From NCBI GenBank assembly GCA_022360735.1, contig JAKSCF010000632.1:1-9074 (forward strand): DNA of 9,074 bases, given 5' to 3'. Each line of letters starts with the position of its first letter. Position 1 is the first letter of the stretch. A model generated the notes under the pieces. That model ran no database searches, was not told the origin of the DNA, and was given only the letters and a program-made list of their open reading frames with translations. Made by a program: the position numbers and the translations under genes. This DNA is from Clostridia bacterium. Its GTDB lineage: Bacteria; Bacillota_A; Clostridia; Peptostreptococcales; JAAYPU01. This document shows positions 5,681 to 9,074 of the stretch, piece after piece.

Positions 5681-7666
5681 TTGTCACTTCCAACTAATAA
5701 AAATAAAAAACGTATTCTTTTCTTTTTTGTTGTGGTATGCTGTATGTTTATAGGGTTAGTGTTCAGATTAGGCTGGATACAGATTGTAAACAGTGAAAGA
5801 TACCAACAATTGGCATTAGAACAGCAAACACGAGATATTCCAATCCCTGCTAAACGAGGGATTATTTTTGATAGAAAAGGAAAAGAACTTGCGGTTAGTG
5901 CTACTACCAGTACGATTTGGGCGCGACCTTCTGAGGTGGCAAATGCAAAAGATGTTACAGAAACAGCACGTATTTTATCTGAAATACTTGGCGATGATTA
6001 TGATACCGTTCATAAATTGATTACAAAAGAAAACGTAAACCTTATTCGTGTTGCTAGGTGGATAGAAAAAGAAAAAGCAGATCAGATTCGAGAGGCCCAT
6101 TTAGAAGGCATATGGATTGCGGAGGATAATAAACGTGTGTATCCATTTGGCAGTTTTGCAGCACATATTATAGGTCATACAACCGTAGACAACATCGGGT
6201 TATCAGGTATAGAGCTTAAATATGATAAATACCTTAGCGGACTACCCGGAAGATGGATCAAAAATACGGATGCTTTGGGACGACAATTGTCTTATGGTAC
6301 AGAAAAATATTTTAAAGCAGAAAACGGTTTAAATACTGTATTGACCATTGATGAAGTCATTCAGCATTTTGTAGAAAAAGCCATAGAAAATGCTTTGATC
6401 AAAACGGGCAGTAAAAGAGTTATGGCTATTGCCATGAACCCTAAAAATGGAGATATTTTAGCCATGTCTACCTATCCTGATTATGATCCTAATAATCCAA
6501 GAGAACCCATAATGGAAGAAGATTTGGCTTATTATAATACACTTCCAAAAGAAGAAAGATCTAAATATTGGAATAAAATGTGGCGGAACCCACTGGTAAG
6601 CGATACCTATGAGCCGGGTTCAACCTTTAAATTGATAACGACGGCTGTTGCTTTAGAGGAAAATGCTACTTCTCTCGATGCTACATTTAACTGCACAGGC
6701 AGTATTAATGTAGGCGATCAAAATTTAAAGTGCTGGCGACACCCAAGAACTCATGGACATCAAACATTAGCACAAGGCGTTCAAAACTCATGCAACCCTG
6801 TATTTGTTCAGCTAGGTCTGGCAATAGGCGTAGATAAGTTCTACGAATATCTGGATAGCTTTGGCTTAAATGATAAAACACAAATTGATTTACCTGGAGA
6901 AAGTCGGTCTATTCTACAAAACAAAGCTTATGTTGGGCCGGTTGAATTGGCGACTATTTCTTACGGCCAAGGAATATCTGTTACACCTTTACAGCTCATC
7001 ACAGCTATTAGTGCAATCGGAAACGAAGGGAAGCTCATGCAGCCAAGAATCGTTAAAGAACTTGTAGATGATAATGGTAATGTCATCCACCGATATGAAC
7101 CTGTTACTGTCAGGCAAGTTTTATCTAAAGAAACGGCACATGACATGTGTATGATTATGGAATCTGTTGTAACAGAAGGTTCAGGGAAACATGCTCAAAT
7201 TGCCGGATATAGGATTGGTGGTAAAACAGGAACTGCGGATAAGGTTATTGATGGCGGCTATGTAGATGGTAAAGTGTATTCTTCTTTTGTTGCTTTAGCG
7301 CCAATGGATGATCCGGAATTGGCTGTTTTAGTTATTGTTGATGAACCACAAGGTATAAGGTTTGGGAGTGTGACGGCTGCGCCGGCTGTAAGAGAAATAC
7401 TAGCAGATACACTAAGATACCTCAATGTGAAGCAGTATTATTCTGAAGAAGATTTAGAAAAAATGAAAGACGATTACACTTATGTACCAATGGTCAGCCA
7501 AATGCAATTTATTGAAGCAAAAGAAATATTAGAGCAACAAGGATTAAGCTTTGAAGTGATTCCCGAAGAAGCACTATTTGAAGAGGACTTTTTCGTAGAA
7601 GACCAATATCCTAAGGCTGGAGAGATGGTAAGGAAAAATGTAACGATTTTCTTATACAAAAACTAA
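5681..7666 (+). CDS. spoVD: SpoVD-type class B penicillin-binding protein with one PASTA domain
   Basis: This is a monofunctional D,D-transpeptidase that cross-links peptidoglycan outside the membrane. It has 661 residues, close to known SpoVD proteins. A basic start and one membrane anchor (about 11-30) precede the dimerisation/pedestal region (about 48-205, opening with RGIIFDRKG at 59-67). The transpeptidase domain (about 245-580) has the three active-site motifs STFK (314-317, nucleophile Ser314), SCN (370-372) and KTGT (515-518). A single PASTA domain closes the protein (about 600-661). A cysteine pair (C338, C351) lies between the first two motifs. The TTG start is supported by AGAGGTG ending at 5673, 7 nt upstream, and by the compact N-terminus. 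One PASTA domain and a place directly before murE favour SpoVD (spore cortex). As the only such gene between ftsL and murE it could instead serve vegetative division (PbpB/FtsI role). Confidence 0.9.
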   Translation: MSLPTNKNKKRILFFFVVVCCMFIGLVFRLGWIQIVNSERYQQLALEQQTRDIPIPAKRGIIFDRKGKELAVSATTSTIWARPSEVANAKDVTETARILSEILGDDYDTVHKLITKENVNLIRVARWIEKEKADQIREAHLEGIWIAEDNKRVYPFGSFAAHIIGHTTVDNIGLSGIELKYDKYLSGLPGRWIKNTDALGRQLSYGTEKYFKAENGLNTVLTIDEVIQHFVEKAIENALIKTGSKRVMAIAMNPKNGDILAMSTYPDYDPNNPREPIMEEDLAYYNTLPKEERSKYWNKMWRNPLVSDTYEPGSTFKLITTAVALEENATSLDATFNCTGSINVGDQNLKCWRHPRTHGHQTLAQGVQNSCNPVFVQLGLAIGVDKFYEYLDSFGLNDKTQIDLPGESRSILQNKAYVGPVELATISYGQGISVTPLQLITAISAIGNEGKLMQPRIVKELVDDNGNVIHRYEPVTVRQVLSKETAHDMCMIMESVVTEGSGKHAQIAGYRIGGKTGTADKVIDGGYVDGKVYSSFVALAPMDDPELAVLVIVDEPQGIRFGSVTAAPAVREILADTLRYLNVKQYYSEEDLEKMKDDYTYVPMVSQMQFIEAKEILEQQGLSFEVIPEEALFEEDFFVEDQYPKAGEMVRKNVTIFLYKN

Positions 7667-7716
7667 TCCATTTGCTTTATAATTAATACGTATGGTTTTT
7701 GGAGTCAAAGCTTAAT

Positions 7717-7846
7717 TAATAAGTAATAATGAATAATTAATAATAAAGGTTAGAATTTTTAGCAAAATTCTTTATATCCAATTAATAAACTGAAGAAATT
7801 TTCAAAATTTCTTCCTTAATCATTAATTATTCATCATTATTCATTA
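7717..7846. repeat. MITE-like palindromic element with two internal hairpins
   Basis: Two 33-bp arms, 7717-7749 and 7814-7846, are inverted copies matching at 28 of 33 positions. They share the AT-rich core ATGAATAATTAAT. Between them are two further hairpins. AGAATTTT (7752-7759) pairs with AAAATTCT (7764-7771) around TAGC, and GAAGAAATTTT (7792-7802) pairs perfectly with 7804-7814 around a single C. The whole unit of about 130 bp could fold as a long stem topped by two arms. It fills most of the 223-bp spoVD-murE gap, has no coding potential, and resembles small non-autonomous palindromic elements spread between genes of Bacillota. No target duplication can be assigned with confidence. It might also affect spoVD mRNA 3' end formation or murE expression. 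Confidence 0.65.
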
Positions 7847-7889
7847 TATTTTTGCCCTAAGAGTTTAGTCTAAAAGGAGATGGTATGCA

Positions 7890-8993
7890 GTGAAATTAAA
7901 AGATATATTGAATGACGTTGACATTATTGAAATACAGGGAGATACATCTATTGACATTACAGGCATTGCTTACGATTCTAGAAAAGTAGAAGAAGGCAAT
8001 GCATTTGTTTGTATTAAGGGTTATAAAACAGATGGTCATCAGTTTATTAATGATGCTGTTAATAAAGGTGCATCTGCCCTTATTGTTGAGAAACCCATAG
8101 AGTCTTCCCCCATTGATGGGACCATTATTCAAGTTGCAGACAGCAGAAAAGCGTTGTCTAAGCTATCTTGCAACTATTTTGACAATCCTACATCAAATCT
8201 GAATGTTATAGGTGTAACCGGAACAAATGGTAAAACTACCTTTACATATATGGTGCATCAGGTATTAAAAGCTTCGGATGAACCTTGTGCTGTTTTAGGG
8301 ACGATTTCGTATCGAATAGGCCATCAAGAATACACTTCAACCAATACAACTCCTGAGTCCTATGAACTTCAAAAAATGTTTACAGAAATGTTAGATAAAA
8401 ATATAAAATCCTGTGTTATGGAAGTGTCATCTCATTCCCTTGCCCTTAATAGAGTAGAGGATATTGATTTTGACTATGGGATATTTACAAATTTAACACC
8501 GGACCATCTTGACTTTCATTCTGGATTTGATGATTATTTTAATTCAAAGAAGAAATTGTTCTATAAAACTAAGAAAGCTAATATTGTTAATATTGATGAT
8601 AAATATGGCAGGATACTCATAGAAAATATCCGGCAATTAAATGTAAAATGTTTTACTTATGGCATTGACCTTAAATCAGATTTTCAAGCCCAAAACGTAC
8701 AGATATCAGACCGATTTTCCGATTTTGATATTTGGTACAAGGAACAATGCCTGGGGCATTTGTCCATACCCATACCCGGAAAATTTTCAGTATACAATGC
8801 ATTAGCATCTGCGGCTGCCTGTGTTGTCAGTCTAGCCTTGCATTTGTATTGGACTTTGTCTGAGGTACAGCTCCACTGGGTTGTGTTGTTCGCCCCTTGT
8901 CTCTGCTTTCCAAATCTGTATCCTGCCAATGCTATATACTGCTTTCCTTGGGATGTCTCCACATACTGTGCATTGAGTAAGTTCAGCATCTGA
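7890..8993 (+). CDS. murE: UDP-N-acetylmuramoyl-tripeptide synthetase MurE, 3' part replaced by unrelated DNA
   Basis: MurE is the cytosolic ATP-dependent ligase adding the third amino acid (meso-diaminopimelate or lysine) to UDP-MurNAc-L-Ala-D-Glu. The N-terminal substrate-binding domain contains ITGIAYDSRKVEEGNAFV (about 23-40). The central ATPase domain has GTNGKT (111-116), NTTPES (152-157), EVSSHSL (178-184), NLTPDHLDFH (201-210) and GKFSVYNALASAAAC (297-311). Similarity ends at about residue 314 (near 8831). The last 50 or so residues to the stop at 8991-8993 do not resemble MurE, and the whole C-terminal ligase domain (normally to about 480-490 residues) is missing, including the motif that would show the amino acid specificity. 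The break looks like an artificial junction, not a real mutation. The GTG start is set by AAAGGAG (7873-7879) at about 10 nt; the nearer ATG at 7885 reads Met-Gln-stop. Confidence 0.9.
   Translation: MKLKDILNDVDIIEIQGDTSIDITGIAYDSRKVEEGNAFVCIKGYKTDGHQFINDAVNKGASALIVEKPIESSPIDGTIIQVADSRKALSKLSCNYFDNPTSNLNVIGVTGTNGKTTFTYMVHQVLKASDEPCAVLGTISYRIGHQEYTSTNTTPESYELQKMFTEMLDKNIKSCVMEVSSHSLALNRVEDIDFDYGIFTNLTPDHLDFHSGFDDYFNSKKKLFYKTKKANIVNIDDKYGRILIENIRQLNVKCFTYGIDLKSDFQAQNVQISDRFSDFDIWYKEQCLGHLSIPIPGKFSVYNALASAAACVVSLALHLYWTLSEVQLHWVVLFAPCLCFPNLYPANAIYCFPWDVSTYCALSKFSI
8832..8989 (-). CDS. Eukaryote-like exon encoding most of a FLYWCH zinc finger
   Basis: Read on the minus strand from 8989, the frame gives MLNLLNAQYVETSQGKQYIA and continues LAGYRFGKQRQGANNTTQWSC to KCKARL, where it reaches the murE junction. 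This matches the FLYWCH zinc-finger pattern. An aromatic residue and G come near the start, then a GY-x-F segment, W-x-C, and a second C followed by K-A-R-L. The final H-x-H would lie past the junction. FLYWCH domains are eukaryotic and are abundant in insects, for example in mod(mdg4) isoforms. The segment is visibly richer in G+C than the rest of the window. An in-frame stop lies six codons upstream, consistent with an intron before the exon. Domain recognition is from memory of the pattern, not from a search. The part of this frame further left (8831-8684) is only the antisense of murE. Confidence 0.6.
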
Positions 8994-9074
8994 AAATCAA
9001 AAATTTATTTTACTGGTCATATTCTAAATATATCAGGCTTGGAGTTCAGCAGCAAACCTGCAACAGGCCATGTA
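8990..9074 (-). other. Intron-like sequence ending in a 3' splice-site-like motif
   Basis: On the minus strand the bases just before the FLYWCH frame read TTTTTGATTTTCAG, a pyrimidine-rich tract ending in CAG as in a eukaryotic splice acceptor. The sequence further upstream to the window end is AT-rich and has stops in the exon frame. No bacterial ribosome binding site precedes the ATG at 8989. This supports a spliced eukaryotic gene more than a bacterial one, but a splice site cannot be proven from sequence alone. Confidence 0.45.

Noticed and set aside
8684..8831. Left part of the minus-strand frame that contains the FLYWCH segment
   Set aside because: This part is antisense to well-conserved murE codons and lacks any FLYWCH features; the frame is open across the junction by chance.
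1..9074. A defence system, CRISPR array, toxin-antitoxin pair or prophage
   Set aside because: No spaced direct-repeat array, nuclease, toxin, integrase or transposase motif is present; nearly all coding capacity is explained by housekeeping genes.

Overview
The window looks like a chromosomal segment of a low-G+C, probably spore-forming Clostridia-type Bacillota bacterium. The grounds are AT-rich DNA, strong AGGAG-type ribosome binding sites, TTG and GTG starts, and the gene order mraZ-rsmH-ftsL-spoVD-murE, which is the front of the division and cell wall (dcw) cluster. It shows no defence locus, CRISPR array, tRNA, rRNA or transposase gene. No species is assigned.

Layout: (1) 1-1385, minus strand. 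ychF, a universal P-loop ATPase, has a consensus promoter and an intrinsic terminator; a weak candidate start of a further minus-strand gene lies at the left edge. (2) 1434-2512, plus strand. A strong promoter is followed by a leader of about 245 nt containing a long hairpin that ends in a T-run, then a Methyltransf_32-like SAM methyltransferase. (3) 2607-3574. A promoter, lgt (prolipoprotein diacylglyceryl transferase) and a clean terminator. (4) 3737-7666. A 10-bp-periodic AGTGG array (MraZ boxes) precedes mraZ, rsmH, ftsL and a SpoVD-type class B penicillin-binding protein, all on the plus strand with 8 to 29 bp gaps. (5) 7667-7889. A MITE-like palindromic element of about 130 bp separates spoVD from murE. 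(6) 7890-9074. murE is intact to about residue 314 and then stops resembling MurE.

The dcw genes act together. MraZ regulates the cluster, RsmH methylates 16S rRNA, FtsL is a septal membrane protein, the transpeptidase cross-links peptidoglycan, and MurE adds the third residue to the peptidoglycan precursor.

The most surprising part is the right end. From about 8832 to 9074 the DNA does not look bacterial. Read on the minus strand it encodes most of a FLYWCH zinc finger, a eukaryotic and especially insect-type domain, directly preceded by a pyrimidine-rich 3' splice-site-like sequence. The likeliest explanation is a chimeric contig end joining bacterial and host DNA. The best candidates for undescribed bacterial biology are the long leader hairpin before the methyltransferase and the palindromic element before murE.
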